Shown: in pieces, positions 12,776 to 25,235 of the stretch
How positions within the stretch are numbered: position 1 is the first letter of the stretch
Layout: each line of letters opens with the position of its first letter
From: Lineus longissimus
Taxonomy: Eukaryota > Nemertea > Pilidiophora > Heteronemertea > Lineidae
Direction: 5' to 3'
Length of the DNA: 60,000 bases
Assembly: GCF_910592395.1 (NCBI RefSeq)
Contig: NC_088320.1
Span: 5,520,001-5,580,000 of the forward strand
The notes under the pieces: model-generated
Database searches by the model: none
What the model was told of the DNA's origin: nothing
The model's input: the letters and a program-made list of their open reading frames with translations, nothing else
Made by a program: the position numbers and the translations under genes

Positions 12776-14611
12776 ATATCAACAGCCCGATACCAGGAGT
12801 TTCCCGTCCATGTTTGACATTTTACAAAGAGAATTCATTTTAATCTGAAATAAATGAAGAAAATGAAACTCAGAATATGCTTTAAAATGGCTGTAAAGCT
12901 TTATTACATTATACAGAGATGCACCATGTCACATGCAAGTCAAACATGACGATTTTTCCTCACTATCTAATATACACATGTACAACCTCGGTCCCAGGAA
13001 AATTCCCAACTGCCTAGGATCGAGATTGGCTATTATGTACAAATTTGGACAATAAATACATTTACAATATAAACTATGACTGTAATTCTAAAGTCCTCTT
13101 TCCCGCTCATTCGGAGTATTGTGACGTTGTTTATTTTGGGCCAATGCATTTTACTAAAGATTTGCCTACTGTTAAAAAAAATCAAATCGCCACACTCTTA
13201 TGATAATTGCCAATAATTTTCGCCCACAAAATGTTGCTTCAAATTTGAACACGGTTAACCCGCAAACCTCGAACTCTGGGTTTGCGTGATTATTCACCCA
13301 GGTTATTTCCAGTGCATAGTACCATAGTGCATGGCATATTACATGTATGAAAAGTTATCACTAAGGTTCTCAAGCAGCGAATAATAAGATGACGTATTTA
13401 CCTCGACCTTTTACCCAAAATGGGGTTTAGTCCCTATGATATTCTTCAAAAAGAAGAAGCAATTATAGTAAAAGAGTGACGTCTTGCAACTACGTTAATC
13501 TATCCATCCATCAACCGATTGTAATAACCTTGACCGAAGGTCATGTGATTTGGCAGTACAGAGTTGGATTACCCATAATCCTTTGCACATCAGTCCCGGT
13601 ATTTCTTATCCAATCGATCTTGATTGGTTCAATTTAATCGTACTAAAAGTTAAGGATTGCGTACTATAACATTTTAAAATTTGAGAATCTTCTCAAATGA
13701 GTGGTTGAAGGAAGTAAACTTCTTAAAAATGTCAAGTTTCTCTATAAATCATTTGATCAGGTCTCTCGGCAATGTTAAGATCAGCAACAGGCACAAATCT
13801 GTGTCCTTCCTTGAGATAATTTAACTTACATTCCGAGCAAGCTTATCCTCAGAAAATCTGCACTGTACTAATGTATTTTCTCTCAAATTTTACCATGTTT
13901 TTAACTATACATGACACCTCAGAAAGAAATTAGGGATTCTGCAGCTTTCAGTGGTACTTTCGACATGAAGGTCAGAAACGTATCTACAATCACTATATCC
14001 TGACGTATATAGGGAACGGCTAACGTAAATGATTATTCGGCTTTTATTCAGAATGTAAATAGTTGAATTGGAAAAGTTCAACACAAGTAAGCTTACAGTA
14101 CGTTTACAGCCTCTTGAAGAAAAAACTATTCGTACAGCTCTAAAATGCCTTTTGCAGCGGTACGAATTATCAAGATTTTGTCTTATGATCCTCAGATAAG
14201 CAAATGAGTTGTGTGATTGTCCAGTCACGAAAGAAAAAAAGGGTGATAGGTCACCGTGGTAATTTTCTAACCACATAGAATGGAAAAACCGAAATACAAT
14301 TCCCCTACATACATGGTTAGTTACTGTAGCCTGAAAAATCACTGCACCTGTTTGGCCAAAACACTACACAGTTCTTCAAATTACAAAATAATTATTTAAT
14401 GAACAGACCTTGTTTTTGCGTCTTTAACGGGTATCACAGACAACATACATGTACGCAATGTAATATCAGCTGAAAGCAATATTATGCCTTTTAGGGGTAT
14501 GAGTCATAAAACATTGTATGAGCACTTGTTCGAGAACATAGAGAGAGTATTCGACACGTGAATATATGTTAATTGAACACGATTTAGAAAGATGGTATAG
14601 CTGAAAAAGTG

Positions 14612-14840
14612 ACATACGTTATTTTCCCCCTTTTATCCCTCGTGGTTGAACGAATTCAGGCCTAGCCAAATACATGGTATATTGTCTTTAAACAAAGCTC
14701 GCTCGCACCTATAAAGGCCTAAATTACCTTTGTTCTACTGTCTTATCAAAGAGGTATCAGGGCAAATTTTCATAACATCGACCCTCAAGAATCAGCTTCA
14801 TGGGGCTCGATAGGCAAGGGCAAATAAGCGTAATGTACCA
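14612..14840 (+). repeat. Dispersed repeat, copy C
   Basis: It aligns with copy B from the TTTTCCCCCTTTT stretch through GAATTCAGGCCTAG, AAACAAAGCTCGCTCGCACC, TACTGTCTTATCAAAGAG and ATAACATCGACCCTC to CAGCTTCATGGGG. Compared with B it has an insertion after GGCCTAGCC. Likely a non-autonomous transposable element or SINE body; class not determined. Confidence 0.75.
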
Positions 14841-16756
14841 CTCTTCCACGGAAGTGCAGGGTCAACACGCCAACGATAAAATTGTGAAAATTCAGTTGTA
14901 TTTATGTACATTGAAGTCTAGCTTATACGGAAAAGTTGCTGCGAGGGGATCTCAATCTTCTCAAGCTCGCTCGCAGCGGCGTGGAGGTTATTTAGGTGAC
15001 GCTTGGACAATATTGCACAGATACTCAGACAATTCAGAATACTTAGTAAGAAATACAAGTCAGTCATATGCGTTAGATACACCGTGTTCGTCTGCATGAC
15101 CGGAACAAAATGGAGTCACGGTAAAATAATTCGATTCGTATACCCATGGAAATCGAAAAATTGACTTACCACGATATATTGGTATCTCTGAAGGTGTCGA
15201 TGAAGCCGGCCTTAACCAGATAACTTATGAAAAATATGAGTTCATGGAAAAAAACAATAAAATGTATTTGCATTCTTCATTTACCCAGGTTTGAACGTAT
15301 TTCAATTCGTGTTTCATTGGAGGACATTTATATTTTTTACAGAGGCATCATCTCGCTTCTTTAAAATAAAGCATTAAACCCAGCTTAAAGTAACATCATC
15401 AAAATCCAACGAAATGATAAAACACAGAGAAATATCTCACGTCAAGTCACTAACCAAACACACTCAATACAATTCACAATGGAGAATCTACTGAGGCGCA
15501 CTTACAAAATCCAGAAATATTCGTAAAATGTTACACAGAATGCAGTAAATTAGTTCCTAAATTCGTGTCATTTTAGGTACCGCGGATTGATATTCGCACA
15601 AAAACAAAAAATTTAACACGCCATTTTGCATGAAAAAATGCCGCCAAGTTTAAACCATATCTTAAAATGAGCATTGTCAACGTTCTTCGAAATTGGAATA
15701 AAAGCCGTTAGTCGCCTTCGAAATAAAAAAATAAAGGCCCAATAATCCCCGTGTATTTCCCAATATTCATACAGGTACGTTCTTATTAAATAAATGTATA
15801 CCATTGAAAATAGATAAATTTAACACTTTGAATTTCTCCGGAAGCTCTCGTTTCTGCAAACTGCGCTACGACACTCGCGAGGACGTACACAGGGAGTGAT
15901 TGGGCTCTTATTTAGGAAAACTTTTCGCAGGATGTTTGGGATTTTTTTCTGTTCCGCAGAAGTAAATATAACACGAGTTTAGAAACGCACATTATTCGAT
16001 TCAAATTCAAATACAAACCTAAAGTGAGTCATACAAATCATTCAAAGAGACATAATGATGTGAATTTAGTGTAAAAAGTGAAGTTTTATTCTCGTCGTTC
16101 ATGGTAACAATCACGCAATGGGAGACAGCCTGTAACCTATGCTCGATTTGAATTTTCAAATCACAGTGGCAACGTTGATTTCACTCTAAGAGCAAAGACG
16201 ATTATAAAATCTGAGTTTCACCATGAAAACCTTCTTTCGAACGTAAATACTCTCCTTAAAAGTATTACTATGCAACAAAGAACAAAAATCGTTCGTATTT
16301 TATGCACTTCTGCCACATCAAGTGGTTAAGCAGTGCGCGGAAGAATGAAGTGGAATTCATCCTCAACATCCGGGCCACCATTTTCAAATTGAATCTTTCC
16401 ACCCTCCTCTACTTCCTCTCCGTTTGGTTGCAGCAATATCCTTTTGTTCACAGCCCCACACAATAACAATAGCCTCCGTGATGTATGTTTCACCCGGCCT
16501 ATATTTTTGCAGTTCATGATTCACGACACAGGAATACAAATAGAAAATTATATGTAATTACATGTAATTACTGCTTCGCGATGACGAATTTGAATTGCGT
16601 GACCCATTGTATCGTGCTGAGAGGCGAAAGTAGACGTTTGTTGGTTTGTGGAATGCTTCGAGGACGTGCTCGAAAATGTTAAAACAAAGTTTAACACCTT
16701 CTTGCCGAAAAGAGCTATGATAACATTTCAGGCATGACCTTTCTGAAGCGCCGCGC
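14841..16756. other. Gene-less stretch
   Basis: Only short anonymous open frames (for example 14800-15099 plus, which overlaps repeat copy C). No recognisable gene or repeat. Confidence 0.5.
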
Positions 16757-16955
16757 AAACAAGCGATCGCAGCTACCTGCAATGTTAATCGCTGCTATGA
16801 GCGACAAAAAATCTCTCGTCTGACGGTAAAACTAGAAATGGCTGGGTTTGATATTGACTCACAGGTCGCTTCGAAGTGCGGTGACCAACGCAAACGAGCG
16901 ATTATGGTCGCCTGCAATTTAAATTGCAGGTCGCAGCGACATAAATCGCTTGTTT
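16757..16955. mobile_element. Foldback/MITE-like element with nested palindromes
   Basis: The left end AAACAAGCGATCGCAGCTAC followed by CTGCAAT is mirrored at the right end, whose reverse complement reads AAACAAGCGATTTATGTCGC then TGCGACCTGCAAT. The right half is itself an imperfect palindrome (about 16890-16955) centred on a perfect 20-bp palindrome CCTGCAATTTAAATTGCAGG (16911-16930). Repeated GCGAC and CTGCAAT blocks throughout suggest a foldback transposon built of inverted modules. No target duplication was identified. Confidence 0.65.
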
Positions 16956-19900
16956 CTGGGGCAGTTAAAGGTGGTCTTGATCAGAACGTCTCTGTGACTC
17001 CGCTTGTAAATCAGCCAGCTCAGATAATGAAGCAGAGACCGTTGCGTTGTGAACAGTTTTATAAACTGGAACTGCCACTCCAATGAATAGAAAACGTGTT
17101 TTAATTTCATGCCATATATTTTCATAAATTTTCATGTGTTTGACTATGTTGTTTTTGTGTTACATCCAACACTTGCACTCAAAAAATAAAGTTATAAATA
17201 ACTTTATAATTCACATACATGTACGATTATTTTTGACCCGATACTTTACAAATCTAACTGAAAGAAACCAAACCGTCTCCCATTGCTGCACAAAACATCA
17301 AAATATCAAAGTCAATTATACTCAAGCACTAAATCTTGCTGCGATTTTATCAAATCTTTACCCTTCTAAAACACTCAAAAATAGAACCATTCAGAGCAAA
17401 TGTGTACGCGATTCATCCAAAAATCTAGGTTTGATCATAAAGTTCATGCGCATTAATAGCCATGCTCATTAATATTTATTATATTCATACACCTCGAATC
17501 AACCAATAGGATCTCACCGACGACTCCGACCCAAAGGCTCATGGGAAGTTTTTGATCAACAACAAAAAGTTAGTTGGAATTGTACTTAATTTAAAGGCCC
17601 GCACCGTCCGTGTATATTGTATTTACTCGTGATCGAGTAAATGGAAATTAACAAGTGATAACGCAGTTGTTATGCACGCAAATTTGCTGAAACATGGTTT
17701 TTATAGTACCTGTATATCATTCTAGACAAAGGCATTTGTTGAGATTACATTTACAACTCGGTACGAATATACACAGTTGAAAATATCAAATTCAAATTCA
17801 GCTTTCACATTTTTAAACGAATGGAGATGGCCTTTAACACAATATCATACCAAGGTATCAACGACACTGGATCCGTTGCACAAATATTGTGCGTTAGGAG
17901 CATGATGCAGAAAATTGGTAGAAAACCTATGAAATTTATTACAAGCTTTACGATTGGTTGACAGAAATGAGGTGTGGTCCAACCACCACGCTTGTAGCAA
18001 TTTAAATTGGTACTCAACATGCAGGGCGTGCTAAAATTTATTACGCTTCAAAATTGTAGGGAATGCCTCTCTACATTTCGGAGGTACGCAGGCTTAATTC
18101 ATATGTACAGGCTGTATAGTAGAAGGAAGTGTTGATTTAGATCGGCTAAAAATACGTCCTCATGTAGATATCAATACGAATCGGGCGGGCTTCTCATAAT
18201 TTCCATTCACTGTAAATGACTTATTCCTATGTGACATTACTGTAATTAGTTACTGAATGTAACAGTTTGGCTTGTTTTTGCCTAGAACACAGGCTTACGA
18301 CTCACACAGAAACACTAGAGGGGTTTAGCTACGTCATGTGTTACGAGTGCAACTACAACTCATGTGATTTTCGGCGTCATCCTCAATAATTGCTGGTTTT
18401 ATCTAAAGGAGTGCGGTGCATGTATGGTCTAAAGTGCATCTTGCACCATAGTGGCATCCAACACTTCTACGAGCAGTTTATAAGAGGCAGTATCGTTCTC
18501 CCTACACCTTCAGATATGCTATGAGCAGCACAGTCTGCCTGTTCCGGTATTCTGTTTACAAAGCCCGCTTAGTGTCTATCTTTGCATTGAATTGGAGAAA
18601 CCCAGGTAAATCTATGAAATACTCTCCTTAATATCGGCGCTCATTAGGATGTATCGGGTGATGGGCCGGTTGAATACTGCCTTTAGAAAACTGCTGCTTC
18701 TACCAACAGTATTCAAGCATCACCCTTCCGCCGCAGCGTAGCCGTTCCCGTAACTAGGGACGTTGAGAAACCTCTCCTCTACCAAGAGATTCTAAGAACA
18801 ACGAACGCTTGTTTAAGATAACGCGAACACTATTTATCTAACATTCTACATTTTTGACAAATAAATAGCATTATTGTTATTGCTGAAGTCCATTTTGATT
18901 AACGTATGGTTACATCGGTACACGGGATGGCTGTTACATAAAAGTCATGTATTCACTTTTATTGTAGGCCGAACTTTATAATTACCATAAAGACGATTCC
19001 TCATCGGGGCCAACATAGAGGAAATGGACTTCGGTTAATTGTACAAGGCTGTCTTAGAACCTCTCTAGTTCTTATCATCAACACACTTCTCATACTTCCA
19101 TAAATATCAGCATATTTTTCGTGGGAAGATAGAAAAATAATTCACCTTAAGGAGTCAGCATCTGTAACCATATTTTTCTCGTTGTTATAGCTCTAATTCT
19201 CAGCAGAACAATTCATATTTTTTTGTCAACATTCACAAAATAAGAGATTCACCTTATGTTTTACCCATCTATAATATCATCTTGATTTATCTCAAGTTTG
19301 CCGTATTAGCATTGCTGAACAGTAGTGCTGGCGACGCTGACTTCGAAGATAGCCATGGGTTCCGCCATAATGGGTTGGGCAGGGACCAGTGCTGCGTTAG
19401 ACAGAAGAGACAGAAGTTGAAAATAGGAGTGGTTGTTGTAGCAGTTCTGAGTCTCTGGCAATAACGCGCTCGTATCTTCAAAGAGAGTGATTCGAGGATA
19501 CTATAAACCCCCAAATGTGGTTGGTTTTTTTTTACGAATAAGATCGATGCACCAAAAAAAATTGCGATTGTTACATTGGAAAATTTTTTCACAGTTCGCA
19601 AAAATACGAAAATGCACCAGCCTGTTCCCTTGACAGTGGTTTTCTCTTTTTAACATTTAGATAAATTAGTGATGAATCCCAAAATCGTGAAAATTTTTAA
19701 TTACACATTGTCGCGAAAAGAAGAGGCATGTAAATTTTGCTGTTTTTAGTAAAGAATGATGCAATTGTCATCGGGCAAACTTGAGATAGATGAAGTTGAT
19801 TTTTTTGGCTAGCACGCTGATATATTCACACAAATGCAAACTAAGGGGTCAGAGTCGTCGCACTAAGGAGTCAGGAGCTACTATCGAGGGAAGACAGGTA

Positions 19901-20612
19901 AAAAGGGCTTTTGGACGAACTCGAGTTCTTAAAATAACAAGAAAATCACAAAATTGCATTATATGTCACAGCATCAAAAGGTAAATGTTGTGAATAGTTC
20001 ACCCTCCAGTGCGGTAGTTTCTCAACAGTAAAGTAAAATGCATTTACCTACATCCAAATACATTGTATAACCTAGTGACGCTTATGAAAATTAAACTGTG
20101 CTATGGATTGTGGAGGGTTAACTGTGGGTTTTCTCTTTTAGCCGTGTCACAATTAAATAAAGGAATGCATTCAAACCATAAAATTGTCCCTTAAATCCGT
20201 TTGCAAAAGAACAAAGTGGGGCATACTTTACGTACGATTTCGCTTGCACAAAACACCTGATAAAATGAAGGTAATGAGACCACCTCATTTGGTAGACAAG
20301 ATCCTCATCTCCAGAGGCCCCGATTCTCTTGCCCGATTCAATAGTTAATACATGTATTTTACATTACCAAATTATAAAAACGACTAGGATTGTCTGAACA
20401 CTTAGATTTACACGGAATATACATCATAAAACAAAAATATAGTGACGTAGTCTTGTCTACATTATCTTGTTGACGTCAGTATGACACACGTGAGACCACC
20501 ATTTTGAAATAAACGTGTATCGGCGCCGCGTTATGTAAAATTAGAATGTCATACATTATCATCAGCGAAATTTAAAAAAATCCATATATACGTATATATT
20601 ATATACACACAC
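16956..20612. other. Gene-less stretch downstream of Dlx
   Basis: No gene recognised. One foldback hairpin at 18656-18725. The open frame 17134-17472 (plus, 112 codons) has AT-rich composition with no domain. Confidence 0.5.
18656..18725. repeat. Imperfect hairpin
   Basis: GGGTGATG and TTGAATACTG on the left (18656-18679) pair with CAGTATTCAA and CATCACCC on the right (18707-18725); the left arm has 6 extra bases between the blocks. Function unknown; small RNA precursor or foldback element are both possible. Confidence 0.55.
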
Positions 20613-20618
20613 TTTATT
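20613..20618 (-). terminator. Candidate Dlx poly(A) signal (AATAAA)
   Basis: On the minus strand AATAAA lies about 740 nt beyond the Dlx stop, in the context GCGAAATAAAGTGT. It is the first canonical hexamer I found downstream on that strand. A weaker TATAAA variant lies nearer, at 21236-21231. The implied 3' UTR is of normal length, but the motif is short and common in AT-rich DNA. Confidence 0.3.
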
Positions 20619-20945
20619 TCGCAGCCTCGTTTCCATAAACTGAACCCGCCCAATCTCGAGAGGTTATGAAAAATGACTTCGCTACGCGCAGTTGTCGATA
20701 GTTCAGGCAATAAAATTCACATATTTGGAGGCAATTTGCGAGTCAATACTGCTCCTATCACGCAAAAATAACCTTTTCGGAGGCCTGAGGGTACAACACT
20801 CTGATGTCGAACTTCAAACACTTGAAATATAATATTTTTGAGAACAAACACAAAAATGTGCGGAATCGGGTAACCTTACAAAATAACATGAAAGCGAAAT
20901 GGCGAAGTGTCAGAGGTCATGTGATAGAACGTCTGAAGTAGCCAC

Positions 20946-20971
20946 GTCACGTGGTTAGCGGTCACGTGGTT
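20946..20971. promoter_or_regulatory. Duplicated CACGTG E-box pair downstream of Dlx
   Basis: The motif GTCACGTGGTT occurs twice; CACGTG cores are at 20948-20953 and 20963-20968, 15 bp apart. The pair lies about 390 bp past the Dlx stop, inside the possible 3' UTR. CACGTG is the core bound by MYC/MAX/USF/HES-type bHLH factors. Function is not shown. Confidence 0.25.
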
Positions 20972-21354
20972 TGCAATGAAGAGGTCTATACACTTTTCTA
21001 CGCACGAAGACTTGGTGAACAGAACTTTTTCCACGAACCCCTGTCGTAATGTTGCCGGAGAATACACTGGTCCTTTTCTTGAATTTCCAAGATATGCTGC
21101 CTATTTGGAATGCGAAATATTCGAATATACTACAGTTACATCACTTCCACATTTTCGGAGTTGGCCGATCAATTCAGTGATGAGACGTCCTCTAAAAAGA
21201 TGCCCGTTGTGCCTATTCAGTGACGACTGTCTTTATATAGAAGAAATCAGACAAATATACGCCGTGCAAATCTAAGTAATTTCAGTTTAAAATTTTCATA
21301 TTAATAAAATTAGTTTCCAGTCCCAGCTCCATAGGCGCCATGTTTATGACGTCA

Positions 21355-21741
21355 TTATGTGAGTAATGACGTTTGGCACATAGAATTTTGTCCGTACCAT
21401 GGGTATTGCGGGAGGTATGATTGGGGTACGGGTGGGGCATTGGCTGGACTGAGTTCCTGCCACGTTGTCGTAGGGCTGACTGAGCTATGAGGTGGCATGA
21501 CTGAGATATTGTTCGTCTGGGGCACGTTTGTTTGGCCATTTTGTGACGTAGGTGTTGATCCATCTGACTGTCCCTGTGGGGTCGGCGTATGCGGCGTTGG
21601 CGGCGTCTGTTGTAATCCGTTGCCGTTGTGTTGCGGCGTCGTTGACTGTGACTGAGGTGGTGTTTGTCCTTGGGGGCAGGGTTGTTGCTGTTTCATGATC
21701 TTCTTTAACTTTGAACGCTTGTTTTGGAACCATATTTTTAC
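21355..21741 (-). CDS. dlx: Dlx exon 3: recognition helix and C-terminal region, with stop
   Basis: The acceptor is ATACTTCCAG|GTAAAA at 21742/21741. The exon opens with VKIWFQNKRSKLKKIMK. This is homeodomain helix 3 with Trp48, Phe49, Gln50 and Asn51 (residues 166-169), the residues that contact TAAT-type DNA. Position 52 is Lys, as in vertebrate Dlx, where Drosophila Dll has Arg. The homeodomain ends near residue 178. The remaining roughly 112 residues are rich in Gln, Pro, Thr, Ser and Asn, like other Dlx C-terminal activation regions. They end with an aromatic YPWYGQ motif resembling the C-terminal WY(H/Q)Q patch of the family, then SLLT and TAA. The exon lies 22.5 kb from exon 2. Both the homeodomain continuity and the phase fit exclude a chance match. 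Confidence 0.96.
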   Translation of the reverse strand, partial: VKIWFQNKRSKLKKIMKQQQPCPQGQTPPQSQSTTPQHNGNGLQQTPPTPHTPTPQGQSDGSTPTSQNGQTNVPQTNNISVMPPHSSVSPTTTWQELSPANAPPVPQSYLPQYPWYGQNSMCQTSLLT

Positions 21742-22037
21742 CTGGAAGTATAGAGAGCCGCAATTAGGTTAAACTTTAAATAATCCTGAAGAGTTTGGTG
21801 AGGGAAGGTATAGTAGCTGAAATTGCAAGATTCATGATGCAGTCTACCAGTTGATGAAAATTCTCCAACCCAGTAGAGCTAATCTGAAAACAACCCAAAA
21901 AAACATCCCGGACTTTGGAGTAGAACAGTATAGAACGGTCAAAACATATTTTAAAAGGAAAGAACCAAAGATCTCAAATGTAGGACTAACATTAGCCAGA
22001 CATTTACTACTAGAGCACCGCAGGAAGAGGTTTTCAT

Positions 22038-22072
22038 AGTGCATCAGGTAATGCATTATTCCACAATGCACT
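22038..22072. repeat. Short inverted repeat in intron 2
   Basis: AGTGCAT and ATGCACT flank a roughly 20-bp centre. Related GCAT/ATGC motifs continue to 22.2 kb. Minor structure without an assigned role. Confidence 0.35.
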
Positions 22073-22719
22073 AGAAGGCTACCTGGGTAGGTCATCTTGT
22101 TGGATCTATCAATGGCCCTGCTTTAAAAGGTAACGGCAAAAGCACTGAAGTGTAGTACATGTTGTGTAATGCACAGGGCGGCACGTAGAATGCACAACTA
22201 AAACACAGTGCTGACGTCATCTGATACTGGTACTGGTATTGTGATGAATTCCTTCACTCTCTGATTATATAGACTCAAATAACATTTGATGATATTCATG
22301 GGGCAATTTTCTAGGCAATTACTGTTGTAATTTATTTCGAATCCCGCCAGAAATAATTGGAGTCCGTAATTAACCCACAGCATGTTTTACAGTGTACATT
22401 GTACCGTGTGCTCCATCGCGGGTTGTATCCGTCGGAAAAAACACGAATCCGTATCGGTGCAGTGCTATCAACCATTCAATACCTGAACAAGGTACAAGCA
22501 TAAACAAATGTTGCCTAACTGCCTGTACGAGGTGGTCCTTAATTTGTAAGCTGAAGATCGTTTGTTAAAATTTGTTATTAACACGTACTAAATATGCATT
22601 CTGTATCTCAAGTGAACAAAAAAAAAATCAACACACAAGTGCTATAAGTGTGCTATTACTGAACGGGAAACAACTAACGGAATAACTTCACCTCTGAAAG
22701 TAGCTATCATGTCAACTTT

Positions 22720-22754
22720 GCTTTCAAATGCAACGGAAGGCTTTCAAATGCAAC
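22720..22754. repeat. Short tandem duplication (20-bp unit)
   Basis: CTTTCAAATGCAAC occurs twice, separated by GGAAGG, giving a 20-bp period. Confidence 0.7.
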
Positions 22755-23005
22755 ATGATATTTAGGTGTAAAGTTCAGCATATTTCCAATCTTCACCACG
22801 TCGTCAGAATTTCATCATTGTTCGTTTTTAATTTTAGCAACACCAGTGTTGTAGTGTAGTATTGCTCGCCATGGGCAGGTTTTGATATTGGAAATGAAAC
22901 AACTTGTTTGATCAATTATACTATTCTTCAAAGTTAACACGTTTTTTTTCAGAGGGTAAAGTCACAAAATGCCTCGATACGTATTTCTATTTTTTGCTCT
23001 ATTAC

Positions 23006-23195
23006 TTTCAAACCGATGTATTTTGAAACATTGCGATGATGCATCATTTGTTAGCAGTAAAAAAGATTTTTGATAATCATTTTGCATTGATGTTGACATG
23101 AATTTCAAACCGATGTATTTTGAAACATTGCGATGGCGCATCATTTTTTGGCAGTAAAAACGATTTTTGATGATCATTTTGCTTTGATGTTGACA
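23006..23195. repeat. Direct tandem duplication, 97-bp period, in Dlx intron 2
   Basis: Copy 1 begins TTTCAAACCGATG at 23006 and copy 2 at 23103. Both run through TTGAAACATTGCGATG, GCATCATTT, GCAGTAAAAA and GATTTTTGAT to GATGTTGACA. Differences are few (for example ATGATG versus ATGGCG), so the duplication is fairly recent. Confidence 0.9.
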
Positions 23196-24133
23196 CTGGC
23201 AGTAGTGTAAATTAGTTTCTCAATGGAATTTTGGCGTTCTCAAATGCATTGCAAAAAGGCGACTTACTTTCATGGTTTTTTTCATGTTTTAATGGGTACG
23301 TCGATCGTATTTAATCGAGGGAAAGGAAACAAAGTTATCACACCCTGCCGTATGGCAGTTATCATGCATGCATCTTTGCTGAAACTTGGTGTACATAGTA
23401 TGTGTATATCTGTCCACACAACGGCTGTGTTAAAATTCATATTAAAAGTTCGTATTTACGCCGTTGGAAATTTTCAGATGCAATTACAAATTCATTTTTT
23501 TCAACTTACGTTTGCCTTTAAACGCTCTACATATGCTATGTCAGTTTGGCTCACATCGCCCTGTAATCCATACTAATACTTGCTATTATTGATACAAAGA
23601 TCATCTGATCAATCAATAAAAGGTTAGATGGTATTAAGTCCAAGTCTGTTATGATCATATTTCTTACAGAAATCAATGAAAATATCGACGTGTTCATCGA
23701 TATACACATATATATTTAAGATCATAGTTCTGACCATGACAATGTATTTTTGACTCCCCGCACTCTGTAAACACGAGTTGGTGCTATATACATGATGTAT
23801 AGATAAAATGTATAGTACGTGCATTCACACGAGAAGAGCACTGCTTGTAAGTCAATTATATAAGACAAGTTATGAGTATTCAGTTTAAGCTAGATGCACA
23901 TGGTCGTTCGATGCCATTCAGTATGTTTAATTTGCATAGACAATTTGTTTGCAACACAAAATGGTTTGATGGTCATGACGTCGTGTTCCGACTTGGCATG
24001 TGATTAGGGATACACTCGTTCTCATTACATCTTTTTCAATGGATTCAAATAGCAATTTTAAAATGTAATACTTATTTGAGATGAATAAACTTTGAGGAGA
24101 AATACTTCAACATATGTACATAAATAAAACAGC

Positions 24134-24182
24134 AGCTAACTTTGGGCATGTGTTACTTCGGTTGCTAACTTTGGGCATGTCC
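24134..24182. repeat. Short direct repeat
   Basis: GCTAACTTTGGGCATGT occurs twice (about 24136 and 24163), separated by a GTTACTTCGGTT spacer. Confidence 0.75.
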
Positions 24183-24189
24183 CCTTCGT

Positions 24190-24410
24190 AGTTCCCATGG
24201 GCATGGGTGTTCACGCCGTTTAGATCAGGAGGCCCCGAGGCGCAATAGGCGTTTACAACTCCGTCAGCCCGGAGTGATATTTCTGTCCTTAAGCCCGGTG
24301 TAATGGTAGGCTGGCTTGCCTCAGGCTATGCGGAGGGATGTCACAGAGATATGATTGCGATAGAGGATCGGGTTACGTGCCGGAGTCTGGTTATCAATCG
24401 ATAAAAATGT
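24190..24410. other. GC-richer island in Dlx intron 2
   Basis: This stretch is clearly GC-richer than its AT-rich surroundings. It carries no convincing open frame or repeat structure. It could be a conserved non-coding element or a diverged repeat. Confidence 0.3.
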
Positions 24411-25235
24411 CCATAGTTATAATTCATCGAGATTTCTTTAAACAGCATTTTCATGGCGTTCGTGCTAACATATGCATTAGAGAGGTTTAGCTAGTTTGAC
24501 GTTTTCGTCTACGATGCATACATCAAGAGGCGGTGGCGGCATAGTTTTGCTGGTTCGTATACTTGATACACTGCCTCACCTCTTTATCAGCAATACTGAC
24601 AACAATTTCGATCAAGTCATTTTGCGAGAAACCATAAAAGTCAAAATACTATTAATTGGTTTAGAGGCGCTCTTTCCTAGGTATGTGATGTTTGCGAGAG
24701 ACAAGAGTAAAAAATCGAAAGTCCCGAGGGATAGGCTGATGCAACGCTTCAAATCTGTGCGGAACTTATGCCCTTAATCCTTACATTGATTTTTATTCAT
24801 TGATTTGAAACAAAGAAAAAATATTCAACTGGTAATAAAATACGATATCTTTTCCAGTACACATTTGTTGAGTATATTCAATAACACAGTACGTAATAAT
24901 TCTACGAAAGTGGGTGGAATTTTTCGCCGTGGCTGTCCGTATTAACATTCCGAGAGACCAAACCATTTTACCATTATTGCAATTGGACTTTTTCCCCGTG
25001 ACTCTTCTTTCTGCTTCACCACAAAATAACAGGCCTTTTATACTATACTACAATATCAACCCAGGCAGCGTTCAGTATCTTTCTAAGTGAAATTGTAGTG
25101 CGTGAATTCTATAACGCTTCTCAATAACACACGATTTGCTTTTGTAATTTCACGAGTTGTCTTGCTGCGCTGACTTGCTCAGACTAACGAAAGACTACCT
25201 CTGCCCACAGTGTGTTACATCCGCTCGCACCTACT

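Larger units (their letters stand above)
9316..14611. other. Gene-less stretch with transposon fragments
   Basis: No gene recognised. It contains a single MITE terminus (10234), a Tc1/pogo-like terminus (11176-11340) and a strong hairpin (12743-12775). It also holds the longest anonymous open frame in the window (13905-14342 minus, 145 codons), which shows no domain or signal and is probably chance. Confidence 0.5.

Noticed and set aside
13905-14342. 145-codon minus-strand open frame, the longest outside the Dlx exons
   Set aside because: No recognisable domain, AT-driven composition, no splice or conserved context. Lengths near this are expected by chance in 60 kb read in six frames.
21485-21763. 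Alternative minus-strand frame over Dlx exon 3
   Set aside because: It is a shadow: the Dlx frame continues the homeodomain across the splice site in phase, while this frame is simply +1 of it.
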